Source of the DNA: Stappia stellulata
GTDB taxonomy: Bacteria; Pseudomonadota; Alphaproteobacteria; Rhizobiales; Stappiaceae
Assembly (NCBI RefSeq): GCF_020176715.1
Contig: NZ_JAIVMF010000013.1
Location: 62,001-126,000, forward strand
Direction of reading: 5' to 3'
Length of the DNA: 64,000 bases
Shown here: positions 1-10,714 of the stretch, one piece after another
How positions within the stretch are numbered: position 1 is the first letter of the stretch
Layout of the letters: every line of letters starts with the position of its first letter
Program-made: the position numbers and the translations under genes
Notes under the pieces: generated by a model
Seen by the model: the letters and a program-made list of their open reading frames with translations, nothing else
Databases searched by the model: none
What the model was told of the DNA's origin: nothing

Positions 1-826
1 CGACCGTCACGGCTCGCTGGAGCATTATGCCGCCGTGAAGGAACGGCTGATCGCCGGGAGCCGGCTTGCGGTCGTCGGTGTCGACGACGGTCTGAGCGCG
101 GCAATCGCGGACCGTGCCGAACAGGCGGGTGTCGAAACCCTGCGCCTGTGCGTGCGCCATCCGGTGACCCACGGGGTCTATGCCGAGGGCAGCAAGCTCT
201 ATGTCGCCGAGGACGGGGCGCAGCGCGAATTCTACGATCTGGCGCCGGTGACCTCGCTGCGCGGCGCGCATAATGCGCAGAATGCGGCCGCCGCCGTGGC
301 CGTCTGCCGGGCGCTCGGGCTCACCGACAAGGCGATCCATGCCGGGCTTGCCTGTTTTCCGGGACTGGCGCATCGCATGCAGGTGGTGGCCCGCGACGGG
401 CAGGTGCTCTTCGTCAACGACAGCAAGGCGACCAATGCCGATGCGGCGGAGCGGGCGCTCACCAGTTTCGAACGCATCCACTGGATCGCCGGCGGCCGCG
501 CCAAGACCGGTGGTATCGCGTCGCTTCAGCCGCATTTCCCCCGAATCGCAAAAACCTATCTGATCGGCGAGGCGGCGGAGAATTTTGCCGGCGTGCTCGA
601 AGGCCATGTTCCCTACGAGCGCTCGGGAACGCTGCAGGCGGCCGTCGAGGCGGCGGCACGGGATGCGGCGGCGGATGCGCGCGCGCACGGCGGGGAAGCG
701 GTGGTGCTGCTGTCGCCGGCCTGTTCGTCCTTCGACCAGTTCCCGGACTTCGAGGCGCGCGGGCGCGCCTTCGTCGAGGCCGTGCGCCGCATTGTGCCGC
801 AGGCGACCGAACAGGAGACCGTGTGA
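1..826 (+). CDS. murD: UDP-N-acetylmuramoylalanine--D-glutamate ligase, 5' end outside window
   Basis: This is the C-terminal part of MurD, the cytoplasmic ligase that adds D-glutamate to UDP-MurNAc-L-Ala. The open frame runs in from the window edge, so the N-terminal UDP-binding domain and the P-loop are missing. Visible family motifs are NDSKATN, in the Mur ligase central/C-terminal region, and the C-terminal SPACSSFDQF signature typical of MurD. The stop TGA at 824-826 overlaps the ATG of ftsW, so the two are probably translationally coupled. Its place as first gene before ftsW-murG-murC fits the dcw order of alphaproteobacteria. Confidence 0.95.
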   Translation, partial: DRHGSLEHYAAVKERLIAGSRLAVVGVDDGLSAAIADRAEQAGVETLRLCVRHPVTHGVYAEGSKLYVAEDGAQREFYDLAPVTSLRGAHNAQNAAAAVAVCRALGLTDKAIHAGLACFPGLAHRMQVVARDGQVLFVNDSKATNADAAERALTSFERIHWIAGGRAKTGGIASLQPHFPRIAKTYLIGEAAENFAGVLEGHVPYERSGTLQAAVEAAARDAAADARAHGGEAVVLLSPACSSFDQFPDFEARGRAFVEAVRRIVPQATEQETV

Positions 827-1983
827 TGGTGAGCCGTGCCGACAGAAGCCCGTTCGCCGAATGGCTTTGGACCGTCGATCGTTACCTGTTCGCCGGTTTC
901 GTGATACTGATGATCGGGGGTATCGTTCTGTCCTTCGCCGCAAGCCCCGCGGTGGCGGAACGGCTCGGCATCGACAGCTATCACTTCATCAAGCGGCAGG
1001 CCGTGTTCCTGGTGCCGGCGCTCGCCCTGATGCTGGGGGTCTCGGCGCTCAGCCCGCGCATGGTGCGGCGGGTGGCGCTGGTGGTCTTCGTGGCATCGCT
1101 TGCGCTGATGGTGGCGACGCTCTTCGTCGGCATGGAGGCCAAGGGCGCGCGGCGCTGGGTGATGATCTTCGGCTTTTCCATCCAGCCGTCGGAGTTCCTC
1201 AAGCCGGCTCTGATCGTGCTGGTGGCCTTCCTGCTGTCGGAAGGTGGCCGGCGCCCCGAGGTGCCCGGCTCTCTGTTTTCCATCCTTTTGTTCGTCATGT
1301 CGGCGGCGCTTCTGGTTGCCCAACCGGACTTCGGCCAGACGATGCTCCTCATGCTGGTGTTCGCGGCGCTGTTCTTTCTCAACGGCCTGCCGTGGGTGGC
1401 GATCGTGCCCATCGGCGCGCTGGGGGCCGGCGGCATTCTGGCGGCCTATATGACGCTGCCGCACGTGCAAAGCCGCGTCGACCGGTTTCTCGATCCAAGC
1501 TCCGGCGATACCTTCAACGTCGACCGCGCCATCGAGGCCTTCGTCTCGGGCAGCTGGTTCGGACGCGGTCCGGGCGAAGGAACGATCAAGCGGGTGCTGC
1601 CGGAAAGCCATACCGACTTCATCTTCGCGGTGGCGGCGGAGGAGTTCGGCATTCTCGTCTGCCTGATCCTGGTGCTGGTCTTCACCTTCGTCGTGCTGCG
1701 CGGGCTTGGTCACGCCGCCCGCGACACCGATCCCTTCGGCCGGCTGGCGACGGCGGGACTGATGGTTCTTTTCGGCATCCAGTCCTGCATCAACATGGCG
1801 GTGAACCTGAACCTGATGCCCGCCAAGGGCATGACGCTTCCCTTTATCTCCTACGGCGGCTCCTCGCTGCTGGCGACGGCGCTGTCCATGGGCTTCGTGC
1901 TGGCGCTGACGAGGCGGCGCCCGCAGGCATCGCGCACCGACAGTGTGGTCGTCTCCCGGCTGTCGCCGGCAAAACTGACCTGA
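826..1983 (+). CDS. ftsW: Septal SEDS peptidoglycan polymerase FtsW
   Basis: FtsW is the SEDS-family glycan polymerase of the divisome and acts in the inner membrane with a class B penicillin-binding protein. The roughly 385-residue product is strongly hydrophobic, with about ten membrane segments. It has the SEDS hallmarks QPDFGQTMLL near the middle and NLNLMPAKGMTLPFISYGGSS near the C-terminus. ATG at 826 overlaps the murD stop; an in-frame GTG at 823 or 829 is also possible. Only 8 bases separate it from murG. A shape-specific RodA paralogue would look similar, but the mur/fts neighbourhood favours FtsW. Confidence 0.95.
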   Translation: MVSRADRSPFAEWLWTVDRYLFAGFVILMIGGIVLSFAASPAVAERLGIDSYHFIKRQAVFLVPALALMLGVSALSPRMVRRVALVVFVASLALMVATLFVGMEAKGARRWVMIFGFSIQPSEFLKPALIVLVAFLLSEGGRRPEVPGSLFSILLFVMSAALLVAQPDFGQTMLLMLVFAALFFLNGLPWVAIVPIGALGAGGILAAYMTLPHVQSRVDRFLDPSSGDTFNVDRAIEAFVSGSWFGRGPGEGTIKRVLPESHTDFIFAVAAEEFGILVCLILVLVFTFVVLRGLGHAARDTDPFGRLATAGLMVLFGIQSCINMAVNLNLMPAKGMTLPFISYGGSSLLATALSMGFVLALTRRRPQASRTDSVVVSRLSPAKLT

Positions 1984-1991
1984 GAGCGGGC

Positions 1992-3137
1992 ATGGCATCG
2001 ACCTTTCTTCTCACCGCCGGGGGAACCGGCGGCCATCTGTTTCCGGCCCAGGCGCTTGCCGCCGAACTGATCCGGCGCGGCCATGTGGTGGAGCTTGCGA
2101 CCGACCAGCGCGTCGGTGCCTATGGCGCGGATTTTCCGGCCCGCAAGGTGCATGTGATCTCGTCTGCAACGCTTGCCGGGCGCAATCCGGTCGCGCTGGC
2201 GCGCACCGCCTGGCGGCTGGCGCGTGGCACGCTGCAGGCGCGCGGCGTGATCCGGCAGCTGAAGCCCGACGCGGTGATCGGCTTCGGCGGCTATCCGACG
2301 TTTCCGCCGATGTTTGCGGCGTTTCTCGCCGGCGTCCCCAGCGTGCTGCACGAGGCCAATGCGGTGATGGGACGCGCCAACCGCATGCTGGCCGGCCGGG
2401 TCAGCGCGATTGCCACAAGCTTTCCGCTCGTCGGCGAGGCGGCAGGCGCCTATCCGCAAAAGACACGCCAGACCGGCAACCCGGTGCGCGACGCGGTGAT
2501 TGCCGCATCCGCAGCGCCCTATGCCGTGCCGCAGGCCGACGGGCCGTTCTCGCTTCTGGTCTTCGGCGGATCGCAAGGCGCGCGGTTTTTCTCCGATTGC
2601 CTGCCGCCGGCACTGGAGTGCCTGCCGGCGGAAACGCGGGCGCGGATCCGGCTTGTGCAGCAGTGCCGGCCCGAGGACATGGACCGCGTGCGCTCCGCCT
2701 TCGAACGAATTGGAATCGCTGCCGAAATCGCGCCGTTTTTCCCCGATATGGCTGAGAAAATCGCGGCGTCGCATCTGGTGGTCTGCCGCTCGGGCGCCTC
2801 GAGCGTCAGCGAGCTTTCGGTGATCGGCCGACCATCCGTCCTGGTGCCGCTGCCGCATGCGCTCGACAACGACCAGGGGCGCAACGCCGACATTCTTGCC
2901 CGCGCGGGCGGCGCCTGGCCGGTCGCGCAATCCGAACTCGATCCGGCACGCCTTGCCGCCCTGCTCGACGAGCTGATGGCGGCACCGGAGCGCCTCGCCG
3001 AGGCGGCGGACTGCGCCAAGCGCGCGGGCCGCCCCGATGCGGTGCGCCGTCTTGCCGACCTCGCCGAACACATTGCCTCCGGTGCGCCGCTTGGCGCGCT
3101 GGACGCGCAGGAAACAGCATCAGGAGACGCATCATGA
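1992..3137 (+). CDS. murG: UDP-GlcNAc--lipid I N-acetylglucosaminyltransferase MurG
   Basis: MurG transfers GlcNAc onto lipid I to make lipid II at the cytoplasmic face of the inner membrane. The 381-residue protein opens with the glycine-rich loop [10 protein letters not shown] (residues 10-19). It carries the second glycine loop FGGSQGA before the C-terminal GT-B domain, and a [12 protein letters not shown] segment close to the donor-sugar motif of the family. The ATG at 1992 was chosen because the glycine loop follows at once, as in other MurG proteins; the same frame is open far upstream but that part is a shadow of ftsW. It ends in an ATGA overlap with murC. Confidence 0.95.
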   Translation: MASTFLLTAGGTGGHLFPAQALAAELIRRGHVVELATDQRVGAYGADFPARKVHVISSATLAGRNPVALARTAWRLARGTLQARGVIRQLKPDAVIGFGGYPTFPPMFAAFLAGVPSVLHEANAVMGRANRMLAGRVSAIATSFPLVGEAAGAYPQKTRQTGNPVRDAVIAASAAPYAVPQADGPFSLLVFGGSQGARFFSDCLPPALECLPAETRARIRLVQQCRPEDMDRVRSAFERIGIAAEIAPFFPDMAEKIAASHLVVCRSGASSVSELSVIGRPSVLVPLPHALDNDQGRNADILARAGGAWPVAQSELDPARLAALLDELMAAPERLAEAADCAKRAGRPDAVRRLADLAEHIASGAPLGALDAQETASGDAS

Positions 3138-4564
3138 AGATGCCCCAGGATATCGGTCCGGTTCACTTCATCGGCATCGGCGGCATCGGCATGAGCGGCA
3201 TCGCCGAAGTGCTGCACACGCTCGGCTACACCGTTCAGGGATCCGATCTGTCGGAAAGCGCCAACGTCAAGCGGCTGCGCGAGAAGGGCATCGCGGTGAA
3301 GGTCGGCCATGCCGCGGAGAACCTCGGCCAGGCCCGCGTCGTCGTGGTGTCTTCCGCGATCCGGCGCGACAATCCCGAACTGACGGCGGCGCGCAACAAG
3401 CTGCTGCCGGTGGTGCGGCGCGCGGAAATGCTGGCCGAGCTGATGCGCTTCAAGCAGGCGATCGCCGTCGGCGGCACCCATGGCAAGACGACGACGACCT
3501 CGATCATCGCGGCTCTGCTGGATGCCGGCGGGCTCGACCCGACGGTGATCAACGGCGGCATCATCAACGCCTATGGCACCAACGCGCGCATGGGCAAGGG
3601 CGACTGGATGGTGGTGGAGGCCGACGAATCCGACGGCACCTTCGTCAAGCTGCCGGCGGACGTCGCGGTGGTGACCAACATCGACCCCGAGCATCTCGAT
3701 CACTATGGCGATTTCGACGGCGTGCGCTCCGCCTTCCACCAGTTCGTGGAGAATGTGCCCTTCTACGGCTTCGCCGTGATGTGTCTCGACCATCCGGAGG
3801 TCCAGGCGATGGTCGGCCGCATCGAGGACCGGCAGGTCATCACCTATGGCCAGAACCGTCAGGCCGACGTGCGCTTCTTCGATCTCGCGACCCATGGCGT
3901 GAATTCCATCTTCTCCGTGGAGATGCGCGACCGGCTGAGCGGCACCAGCGAGGTGATCGAAAGCCTGACGCTGCCGATGCCGGGGCTTCACAACGTGTCC
4001 AACGCGGTCGCTGCCGTCGCTGTCGCCTGGAAGCTCGGCATCGAGCCGGCCCGCATCCGCCAGGGGCTGGCGAGCTTCGGCGGCGTGAAGCGGCGCTTCA
4101 CCCACACCGGCAATGCCGGCGGTATCGATGTCTTCGACGACTATGCCCATCACCCCGTGGAGATCCGCGCCGTGCTGTCGGCGGCGCGCGCCGTTGCCTC
4201 CGGCGAGGTCATCGCCGTGGTGCAGCCGCATCGCTATTCGCGGCTGGAAAGCCTGCTCGACGAATTCTCGAGCTGCTTCAACGACGCCGATCATGTGATT
4301 TGTGCGCCTGTCTATGCCGCCGGCGAGCAGCCGCGCGAGGGGATCGATCACATCGCGCTTGCCAACGGCATCCGCGCCAGCGGTCACCGCAACGTGCATG
4401 CGATCGACGGTGAGAGCGACCTTGCCGGATGCATAGCCGGGATCGCCTCGCCGGGCGACTATGTCGTGTGTCTTGGTGCCGGCAGCATCTCGCAATGGGC
4501 GCAGGTCCTCCCCGAGGCGCTCGCCCGGGCGCTCGACGAAGCGGCGACCGGTGGGGCCTCATGA
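3134..4564 (+). CDS. murC: UDP-N-acetylmuramate--L-alanine ligase MurC
   Basis: MurC is the cytoplasmic ATP-dependent ligase that adds L-alanine to UDP-MurNAc, the first amino acid of the stem peptide. The 476-residue length is normal. Residues 13-24 give the Rossmann-type [11 protein letters not shown], the P-loop GTHGKTTTT lies at about 114-122, and EADESDGTF and DDYAHHPVE are conserved Mur ligase motifs. It overlaps murG by 4 bases and murB by 4 bases (ATGA at both ends), which supports a single polycistronic mRNA. Confidence 0.96.
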   Translation: MKMPQDIGPVHFIGIGGIGMSGIAEVLHTLGYTVQGSDLSESANVKRLREKGIAVKVGHAAENLGQARVVVVSSAIRRDNPELTAARNKLLPVVRRAEMLAELMRFKQAIAVGGTHGKTTTTSIIAALLDAGGLDPTVINGGIINAYGTNARMGKGDWMVVEADESDGTFVKLPADVAVVTNIDPEHLDHYGDFDGVRSAFHQFVENVPFYGFAVMCLDHPEVQAMVGRIEDRQVITYGQNRQADVRFFDLATHGVNSIFSVEMRDRLSGTSEVIESLTLPMPGLHNVSNAVAAVAVAWKLGIEPARIRQGLASFGGVKRRFTHTGNAGGIDVFDDYAHHPVEIRAVLSAARAVASGEVIAVVQPHRYSRLESLLDEFSSCFNDADHVICAPVYAAGEQPREGIDHIALANGIRASGHRNVHAIDGESDLAGCIAGIASPGDYVVCLGAGSISQWAQVLPEALARALDEAATGGAS

Positions 4565-5547
4565 GCGAAGCCGGCCTCATAGACCGGCACGGGCTGGAGC
4601 GCATCGGCCTGCGCGGCAAGCTGACGGCGAATGTCCCGCTGTCGAGCGTGACGTGGTTTCGCGTCGGCGGACCGGCGGAACTTCTGTTCCAGCCGGCCGA
4701 CACGGACGATCTCGCGCTGTTCCTGCGCCATCTGCCGGCGGAGGTTCCGGTTTTGCCCATCGGGCTGGGCTCGAACCTTTTGGTGCGTGACGGCGGCATC
4801 GATGGCGTCGTCATTCGCCTGGGCGCGCGCGGCTTCGGTCATATCGAGACGCTCGACGACGGCAGCCTGATCGCCGGCGCCGCGGTGCCCGACCGGCGAC
4901 TGGCAGAGGCGGCGGCGTCCGCGGGGCAGGGCGGTTTTGCGTTTCTCTCCGGGATCCCGGGCGGCATCGGCGGCGCGCTGCGCATGAACGCGGGCGCGCA
5001 CGGAAGCGAGACGCGCGAGATCATGCAGGAGCTCACGGCAGTGACGCGTGCCGGCGAGATCGTCACGCTGTCCAACGCGGAGATGGCCTATCGCTACCGC
5101 CACAGCGGGCAGCCCGGCGACATGATCTTCACCCAAGGCCGGTTTCGCGGCGTGCCGCGCGACGAGGCAGACATCCGGCGCGAGATGGCCGAGGTTACCG
5201 CGCATCGCGAGGCGGCCCAGCCGATCCGCGAGAAGACGGGCGGATCGACTTTCAAGAACCCGCCGGGCCACTCGGCGTGGAAGCTTGTCGACGAGGCCGG
5301 CTGCCGGGGCCTGCAGATCGGCGGCGCGCGCATGTCGGACATGCATTGCAATTTCATGATCAACACGGGCGAAGCCACCGCGCACGACCTGGAGACGCTG
5401 GGCGAGACGGTGCGGGCGCGTGTCCTGGAAAAGACGGGCGTCGCGCTCGAATGGGAAATCAAGCGCCTCGGGCGTTTTGGCGAGGGGACAGCGGCGATCG
5501 CGCCTTTCCTCGGTGCGAAACAGGAAGGGGCTGCCGTCGATGGCTGA
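4561..5547 (+). CDS. murB: UDP-N-acetylenolpyruvoylglucosamine reductase MurB
   Basis: MurB is the FAD-dependent reductase that converts UDP-GlcNAc-enolpyruvate to UDP-MurNAc. The 328-residue protein shows the FAD-binding [17 protein letters not shown] segment, [18 protein letters not shown] in the FAD domain, and the C-terminal GGSTFKNP region holding the catalytic serine of the family. ATG at 4561 overlaps the murC stop. The frame is open further upstream inside murC, but without homology to MurB. It ends 8 bases inside ddl. Confidence 0.95.
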   Translation: MSEAGLIDRHGLERIGLRGKLTANVPLSSVTWFRVGGPAELLFQPADTDDLALFLRHLPAEVPVLPIGLGSNLLVRDGGIDGVVIRLGARGFGHIETLDDGSLIAGAAVPDRRLAEAAASAGQGGFAFLSGIPGGIGGALRMNAGAHGSETREIMQELTAVTRAGEIVTLSNAEMAYRYRHSGQPGDMIFTQGRFRGVPRDEADIRREMAEVTAHREAAQPIREKTGGSTFKNPPGHSAWKLVDEAGCRGLQIGGARMSDMHCNFMINTGEATAHDLETLGETVRARVLEKTGVALEWEIKRLGRFGEGTAAIAPFLGAKQEGAAVDG

Positions 5548-6469
5548 GAAGAAACATGTCGCCGTGTTGATGGGCGGCTGGTCGTCGGAACGCCCGGTCA
5601 GCCTCAAGTCGGGCGAGGGCTGCGCCGGGGCGCTGGAGCGCGCCGGCTACCGGGTGACGCGGGTCGACGTTGGCCGCGACATCGCCGAGGTGCTGACGAA
5701 GCTGAAGCCGGATGTCGCCTTCAACGCGCTGCACGGTCCCTTTGGCGAGGACGGCTGCATCCAGGGGCTGCTGGAGATCCTCGGCATTCCCTATACGCAC
5801 TCCGGTGTCGCCGCCTCCGCGCTTGCCATGGACAAGGAGAAGGCCAAGGCGGTGATGAAGGCCGCCGGCATCCCCGTCGCCGCCCACAAGGTTCTCCACA
5901 GGCTGGAAGCGGCCAAGGCGCATGCGTTGCCGCCGCCCTATGTGGCGAAGCCTGTGGCGGAGGGATCCTCCTTCGGCGTGCTCATTGTCAAGGAGGGTGC
6001 TGAGCATCCGCCGCAGGAGCTTTTCCGCGACGACTGGCCCTATGGCGACACCGTGATGGTGGAGCGTTACATCCCCGGTCGCGAGCTGACATGCGCCGTT
6101 GTCGGCAACGTCGCGCTTGGCGTTACGGAAGTGATGCCGAAGGGTCACGGCTTCTATGATTATGAGGCGAAATACGCGCCTGGCGGATCACAACACGTCC
6201 TGCCGGCGGAAATTTCACCATTTGTTTACCAAGAAGTACAGAAACTCAGTCTCAGGGCGCATCAGGCGCTCGGTTGCAAGGGCGTTACACGGGCGGATTT
6301 TCGCTTCGACGAGCAGCCGACAGGCGGTGGCGAACTGATCTGTCTGGAAGTGAACACGCAGCCCGGAATGACTGAAACCTCGCTTGTGCCGGAGATCGCG
6401 GCCCATGCGGGACACTCCTTCGAAGACCTGACCAGCTGGATGGTGGAGAACGCAAGTTGCGGACGTTAA
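5540..6469 (+). CDS. ddl: D-alanine--D-alanine ligase
   Basis: This ATP-grasp ligase joins two D-alanines for the stem-peptide terminus. The 309-residue product starts [18 protein letters not shown], the N-terminal signature of Ddl. It contains [15 protein letters not shown] (ATP-binding segment), YEAKYAPGG (the omega-loop region) and [14 protein letters not shown] (metal-binding Asn/Glu). ATG at 5540 overlaps the murB stop by 8 bases. Local codon use becomes AT-richer between 6170 and 6350 while the protein stays conserved-looking. The length and single-copy position in the dcw operon match DdlB. Confidence 0.95.
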   Translation: MAEKKHVAVLMGGWSSERPVSLKSGEGCAGALERAGYRVTRVDVGRDIAEVLTKLKPDVAFNALHGPFGEDGCIQGLLEILGIPYTHSGVAASALAMDKEKAKAVMKAAGIPVAAHKVLHRLEAAKAHALPPPYVAKPVAEGSSFGVLIVKEGAEHPPQELFRDDWPYGDTVMVERYIPGRELTCAVVGNVALGVTEVMPKGHGFYDYEAKYAPGGSQHVLPAEISPFVYQEVQKLSLRAHQALGCKGVTRADFRFDEQPTGGGELICLEVNTQPGMTETSLVPEIAAHAGHSFEDLTSWMVENASCGR

Positions 6470-7371
6470 AGGCAAAATGGGCACGGAACGGTGACCTGCC
6501 GATCGAGGTGGCGCTCGCGCCGCGCGGTCGCGGCGTCGCGCGTTTGCACCGTCGCCCGCTGTGGCGCGCCGCCGGCGTGCTGCAGGATTTGCCGCGCTGG
6601 ACGGGCACGGCCGGCGCCGTTGCCTTCCTTGGCTTAACGATTGCTTACGGGGTTGCGCTTGGCGGTTACGGTCGAATGGTCAGCGAATCACTCACCTCGG
6701 CAGCCGGTTTCCAGATCGCGGCGGTGAAACTGTCGGGGCAGAAGGAAACCACCGAGTTCGAAATTCTCGAGGCGCTTGAAATCCAGCAGGGAACCTCGCT
6801 TGCCCTCTTCGACGCCTCGGCGGCGCGCGAGCGGCTGTCGCATATTCCATGGGTCGACGCGGTCTCGGTCCAGAAGCTCTATCCCGGCACGCTTCAGGTG
6901 CGCATCGACGAGCGCGAGGCCTATGCGCTGTGGCAGCGCGGCGATCTGCTGTCGGTGATCGATTCCAAGGGCCAGGTGATCAGCGACGACGTCGACGGGC
7001 GCTACGCCAACCTGCTGATGCTGATCGGCCATGGCGCGCAGTATCGCGGCGGCGAGGTGCTCGATGCGCTCGATGCGGTGCCGGAGCTTCGGGTGCGGGT
7101 GCGCGCGGCGCGGCTCGTGTCCGACCGCCGCTGGGACCTGCTGCTTGAAAACGGGATCACCCTGCGCCTTCCGGAAAAGGACGTGGCCCGCGCGCTTGCC
7201 GATGTGGTGACGATGGACGCGGAGAACGGGCTTCTGGCCCGCGACATCGCGATGATCGACCTGCGTCTCCAGGACCGCGTGGTGGTGCGGCTGACCGACG
7301 AGGCGGCCTTGCGCCGCAAGGCGGGCACGCCCGATGCCGGCGCGCGCCGCCGTTCGGGGGCCGACACATGA
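6457..7371 (+). CDS. ftsQ: Divisome protein FtsQ
   Basis: FtsQ is a bitopic divisome scaffold that links early and late division proteins in the periplasm. The 304-residue product has a basic cytoplasmic N-terminus, one membrane helix at about 50-70 and a POTRA domain at about 86-155 ([19 protein letters not shown] onward), followed by the FtsQ beta domain. The start is a TTG at 6457 that overlaps the end of ddl by 13 bases; no better ATG exists before the membrane helix except M74, which would remove it. It ends in an ATGA overlap with ftsA. Confidence 0.9.
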   Translation: MRTLKAKWARNGDLPIEVALAPRGRGVARLHRRPLWRAAGVLQDLPRWTGTAGAVAFLGLTIAYGVALGGYGRMVSESLTSAAGFQIAAVKLSGQKETTEFEILEALEIQQGTSLALFDASAARERLSHIPWVDAVSVQKLYPGTLQVRIDEREAYALWQRGDLLSVIDSKGQVISDDVDGRYANLLMLIGHGAQYRGGEVLDALDAVPELRVRVRAARLVSDRRWDLLLENGITLRLPEKDVARALADVVTMDAENGLLARDIAMIDLRLQDRVVVRLTDEAALRRKAGTPDAGARRRSGADT

Positions 7372-8690
7372 CGAGGCGCAGCGCTCCCATCTATCTTCCG
7401 CGCATGCGCCCGCTCCCGTCCCGGCGGGCGGTGGTCGTTTCCGTGCTCGACATCGGCTCGACCAAGGTGTGCTGTCTGATCGCCAAGCTGACGCCGCGCG
7501 GCGACGACGGCGTGCTGCCCGGCCGCACCCATTCCATCGAGGTGCTGGGCTACGGCTACCAGCGTTCGCGCGGGCTGAAGAGCGGCGTCGTCGTCGACAT
7601 GGATGCGGCCGAACAGGCCATCCGGCTTTCCGTCGATGCGGCGGAGCGCATGGCCGGGCTGACGGTGGAATCGCTGATCACCAATGTGACCTGCGGCCGG
7701 CTCGGCTCGGAAATCATCACGGCAAGCGTCGGTCTCGCCGGCGATTCCGTCTGCGAGGCGGACATCCAGCGGGTGCTCTCGGCCGGAAGCGCCCATACGG
7801 TTGCCGACGACCGGGCGGTGATGCATGCGCTGCCGATCTCCTACACGCTCGACGGCAATCGCGGCATGCGCGATCCGCGCGGCATGATGGGCCGCCGGCT
7901 TGGCGTCGACATGCAGGTGGCGACCGCCGAGATCGCGCCGGTGCGCAATCTGGAGCTTTGCATCAACCGCGGTCACCTGGCCGTGGAGACGATGGTCGCG
8001 ACACCCTATGCGAGCGGCCTGTCGACGCTGGTGGAAGACGAGACGGAACTGGGCGTTGCCTGCGTCGACATGGGCGGCGGCACGACGACGCTTTCGGTCT
8101 TCGTCGAGGGTCAGATGGTGCATCTCGACGCGATCGCCGTCGGCGGTCACCACGTGACGATGGATATCGCGCGGGCGCTGTCGACGCGTCTTGCGGATGC
8201 GGAGCGGATCAAGACGCTGCAGGGATCGGCGCTGCCGAGCCATTCCGACGAGCGGGACTTCATCTCGGTGCCGCCGGTGGATGCCGACAGCGACCTGCCG
8301 ATCCAGGTGCCGCGCTCTACGCTGGTGCGGGTGATCGTGCCGCGCGTGGAGGAAATTCTGGAACTGGTGCGCGACCGTCTCACGGCCTCCGGCTTCGCCG
8401 GACGCGTGGGCAAGCGCATCGTGCTGACGGGCGGCGCCAGCCAGCTCACGGGCCTTAGCGATGTGGCCCGCCGGGTGCTGGGCCGTCAGGTGCGGCTCGG
8501 CCGGCCGCTCGGGATCGCCGGGCTGCCGGAAGCCGCAAAGGGGCCGGCGTTCGCGGCGGCCGTCGGGTTGCTGATCTATCCCCAGGTGGCGCAGGTCGAA
8601 CAGTTCGAGCCACGCAACCTGCGGGGACGCTGGAACCTCGGTTCCGGCGCGCTGGCGCGGGTCGGCAACTGGATACGCGAGAGTTTCTGA
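7368..8690 (+). CDS. ftsA: Cell division actin-fold protein FtsA
   Basis: FtsA is the actin-like ATPase that tethers FtsZ to the membrane and recruits later division proteins. The 440 residues include the phosphate-1 motif VLDIGSTKVCCLI near 25-40, the phosphate-2 motif CVDMGGGTTTLSVF, the adenosine motif VLTGGASQLTGL and a C-terminal amphipathic helix ending VGNWIRESF, which is the membrane-targeting sequence. The N-terminus is extended by about 20 basic residues compared with E. coli FtsA, as often seen in rhizobia. ftsZ follows after a 104-base spacer. Confidence 0.96.
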   Translation: MTRRSAPIYLPRMRPLPSRRAVVVSVLDIGSTKVCCLIAKLTPRGDDGVLPGRTHSIEVLGYGYQRSRGLKSGVVVDMDAAEQAIRLSVDAAERMAGLTVESLITNVTCGRLGSEIITASVGLAGDSVCEADIQRVLSAGSAHTVADDRAVMHALPISYTLDGNRGMRDPRGMMGRRLGVDMQVATAEIAPVRNLELCINRGHLAVETMVATPYASGLSTLVEDETELGVACVDMGGGTTTLSVFVEGQMVHLDAIAVGGHHVTMDIARALSTRLADAERIKTLQGSALPSHSDERDFISVPPVDADSDLPIQVPRSTLVRVIVPRVEEILELVRDRLTASGFAGRVGKRIVLTGGASQLTGLSDVARRVLGRQVRLGRPLGIAGLPEAAKGPAFAAAVGLLIYPQVAQVEQFEPRNLRGRWNLGSGALARVGNWIRESF

Positions 8691-8712
8691 GGCGGGAAGC
8701 CGCCTCCGGGAT

Positions 8713-8730
8713 GCACCGGTGCACCGGTGC
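8713..8730. promoter_or_regulatory. 18-bp perfect palindrome between ftsA and ftsZ
   Basis: GCACCGGTGCACCGGTGC reads the same on both strands and consists of two overlapping GCACCGGTGC palindromes. It is 22 bases after the ftsA stop and 64 bases before the ftsZ start. It could be an operator or a hairpin in the ftsA-ftsZ mRNA; nothing in the sequence decides between them. Confidence 0.5.
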
Positions 8731-8794
8731 GATTTGAGGGAAACGAGGAATGAGGCGGATGTCCAGAAGGGCATCCAGGGGTCGCGAGGAAGCC

Positions 8795-10579
8795 ATGACC
8801 ATCAATTTGCAAATGCCTGACCTTCAGGAACTGAAGCCAAGAATTACGGTGTTCGGCGTCGGCGGAGCCGGCGGCAATGCCGTCAACAACATGATCCAGG
8901 CCGGCCTGCAGGGCTGCGACTTCGTCGTCGCAAACACCGACGCGCAGGCGCTTGCCAGCAACCATTCCGACCGGGTCGTCCAGATGGGCGTCGCCGTGAC
9001 GGAAGGGCTGGGCGCCGGATCGCAGCCGGACGTTGGCGCGGCCGCCGCCGAAGAAGTGATCGACGAGATCAACGACCATCTGTCGGGATCGCACATGGTG
9101 TTCATCACCGCCGGCATGGGCGGCGGCACCGGCACGGGCGCAGCTCCCGTCATCGCACGTGCGGCGCGCGAGATGGGAATACTCACCGTCGGCGTCGTCA
9201 CCAAGCCGTTCCAGTTCGAGGGCGTGCGCCGCATGCGCATCGCTGAAGCCGGCATCATCGAGCTGCAGAAGGCGGTCGACACGCTGATCGTCATTCCGAA
9301 CCAGAACCTGTTCCGCATCGCCAATGCGCAGACCACCTTCGCCGACGCCTTCGCGATGGCCGACCAGGTGCTCTACTCCGGCGTTGCCTGCATCACCGAC
9401 CTGATGGTGAAGGAAGGTCTCATCAACCTCGACTTCGCCGACGTGCGCTCGATCATGCGCGGCATGGGCAAGGCGATGATGGGCACCGGCGAAGCCTCCG
9501 GCGACAAGCGCGCCATGCAGGCCGCCGAAGCGGCGATCGCCAACCCGCTGCTCGACGAGACCTCGATGAAGGGCGCCCGCGGCCTGCTGATCTCGATCAC
9601 CGGCGGCAACGACCTGACGCTGTTCGAGCTGGACGAGGCGGCCACCCGCATTCGAGAGGAGGTCGATTCCGACGCCAACATTATACTGGGCGCGACCTTC
9701 GACGAGAGCCTCGACGGCATCATCCGGGTCTCCGTCGTGGCAACCGGTATCGACAAGGACATGCGCGAGGACGTCTCCCCGGCAGAGGCCCGCATGGCCG
9801 AACTGACCGAACGGCTGAAGACCATCGCCGATCCGGCCGACCAGCCCAAGGCGGAAGCCCCGCAGCCGGCCCGCCCGGCCGCGCAGCCGCCGCGTCCGGC
9901 CGCCGCTCCGGTGCGCGCTGCCGCCGTGCAGCGCCTCGAGCAGGAGCTGGAAATCCCCGAGCCGGTCAAGGCATCGACCGACCCGGACGTCGAGATCGCA
10001 CCGTTTTCTCCGGCCCCCGACCTGATGGACAAGGCCGCGCCGGTCGATGATTTCGACACCGATCCGCAGGCCGAAAGCATCGCCGACGAGCCGGCCGTCC
10101 AGCCGTATATCCCGCCGGTGGCGGAAACGGCGACACAGCCGACGCGCATGCCCTCGATCGAGGACTTCCCGCCGGTCGCCCAGCGTGAGATGCGCGCGCA
10201 TGGCGCTGCCGCCGAGCAGCACCATGAAGAGCATGGCGACGAGCGCCGTCCGATGGGTCTGCTGCGCAGGCTCGCCAGCGGGCTGACCCGCCGCGAAGAC
10301 GACGAGGACATGGCGTATGGCCATGCGCCCGAACAGGTTCCCGCACCGCGCCAGCCGCAGCCGGCACCTGCTCCCGCTCCCGAGGCGGCCCGTCCGGCCC
10401 AGCAGCCGCAGCCCGTTGCCGCCCGTCCGGCGGCTCCGCGCCCGGCCCAGCCGCGCCCGGCTCAGCAGGGCGCTGCCGGTCAGCTCGACCTGACCGGTCG
10501 CAGCGCGCCGCAGCCGCGCACCATGTCCGAGGACGATCAACTGGAGATCCCGGCTTTCCTTCGCCGCCAGGCGAACTGA
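8795..10579 (+). CDS. ftsZ: Cell division tubulin homologue FtsZ
   Basis: FtsZ is the GTPase that polymerises into the Z-ring. The globular domain (about 14-330) carries [12 protein letters not shown] and the tubulin signature GGGTGTG at 109-115. A long linker rich in Pro, Ala and Gln (about 335-575) follows, then the conserved C-terminal peptide [10 protein letters not shown] that binds FtsA. At 594 residues it is much longer than E. coli FtsZ (383), as is usual for rhizobial FtsZ with its long linker. ATG at 8795 was chosen because the start at 8750 would add 15 Arg-rich residues not expected in the family. A strong terminator follows. Confidence 0.96.
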   Translation: MTINLQMPDLQELKPRITVFGVGGAGGNAVNNMIQAGLQGCDFVVANTDAQALASNHSDRVVQMGVAVTEGLGAGSQPDVGAAAAEEVIDEINDHLSGSHMVFITAGMGGGTGTGAAPVIARAAREMGILTVGVVTKPFQFEGVRRMRIAEAGIIELQKAVDTLIVIPNQNLFRIANAQTTFADAFAMADQVLYSGVACITDLMVKEGLINLDFADVRSIMRGMGKAMMGTGEASGDKRAMQAAEAAIANPLLDETSMKGARGLLISITGGNDLTLFELDEAATRIREEVDSDANIILGATFDESLDGIIRVSVVATGIDKDMREDVSPAEARMAELTERLKTIADPADQPKAEAPQPARPAAQPPRPAAAPVRAAAVQRLEQELEIPEPVKASTDPDVEIAPFSPAPDLMDKAAPVDDFDTDPQAESIADEPAVQPYIPPVAETATQPTRMPSIEDFPPVAQREMRAHGAAAEQHHEEHGDERRPMGLLRRLASGLTRREDDEDMAYGHAPEQVPAPRQPQPAPAPAPEAARPAQQPQPVAARPAAPRPAQPRPAQQGAAGQLDLTGRSAPQPRTMSEDDQLEIPAFLRRQAN

Positions 10580-10609
10580 TCCGGGACCTCGCGACCCTTC
10601 CTCGCAATG

Positions 10610-10654
10610 CGGACGATCCGGCCCCTCACCGGATCGTCCGTCCCTTTCTTTTTG
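10610..10654 (+). terminator. Intrinsic terminator of the dcw operon after ftsZ
   Basis: Arms CGGACGATCCGG (10610-10621) and CCGGATCGTCCG (10629-10640) pair perfectly over 12 bases around a 7-base loop. They are followed by TCCCTTTCTTTTT. The element lies 31 bases after the ftsZ stop. Confidence 0.85.
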
Positions 10655-10677
10655 AAATATATGTTTTAAATCAGTGC

Positions 10678-10714
10678 CTTAAAATTTAAGACTTCGTTAC
10701 ATACCGTAACAAAG
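10678..10714. promoter_or_regulatory. Two adjacent inverted repeats upstream of lpxC
   Basis: CTTAAA-A-TTTAAG (10678-10690) is followed one base later by CTTCGTTAC-ATACC-GTAACAAAG (10692-10714; one mismatch in the nine-base arms). Both lie in the AT-rich stretch between the ftsZ terminator and lpxC, about 140-175 bases before the lpxC start. They are candidate operators or part of the lpxC promoter. Confidence 0.45.

Noticed and set aside
613-1998. Long His/Gln/Arg-rich - strand frame under murD-ftsW
   Set aside because: Shadow of ftsW, no start context or family.
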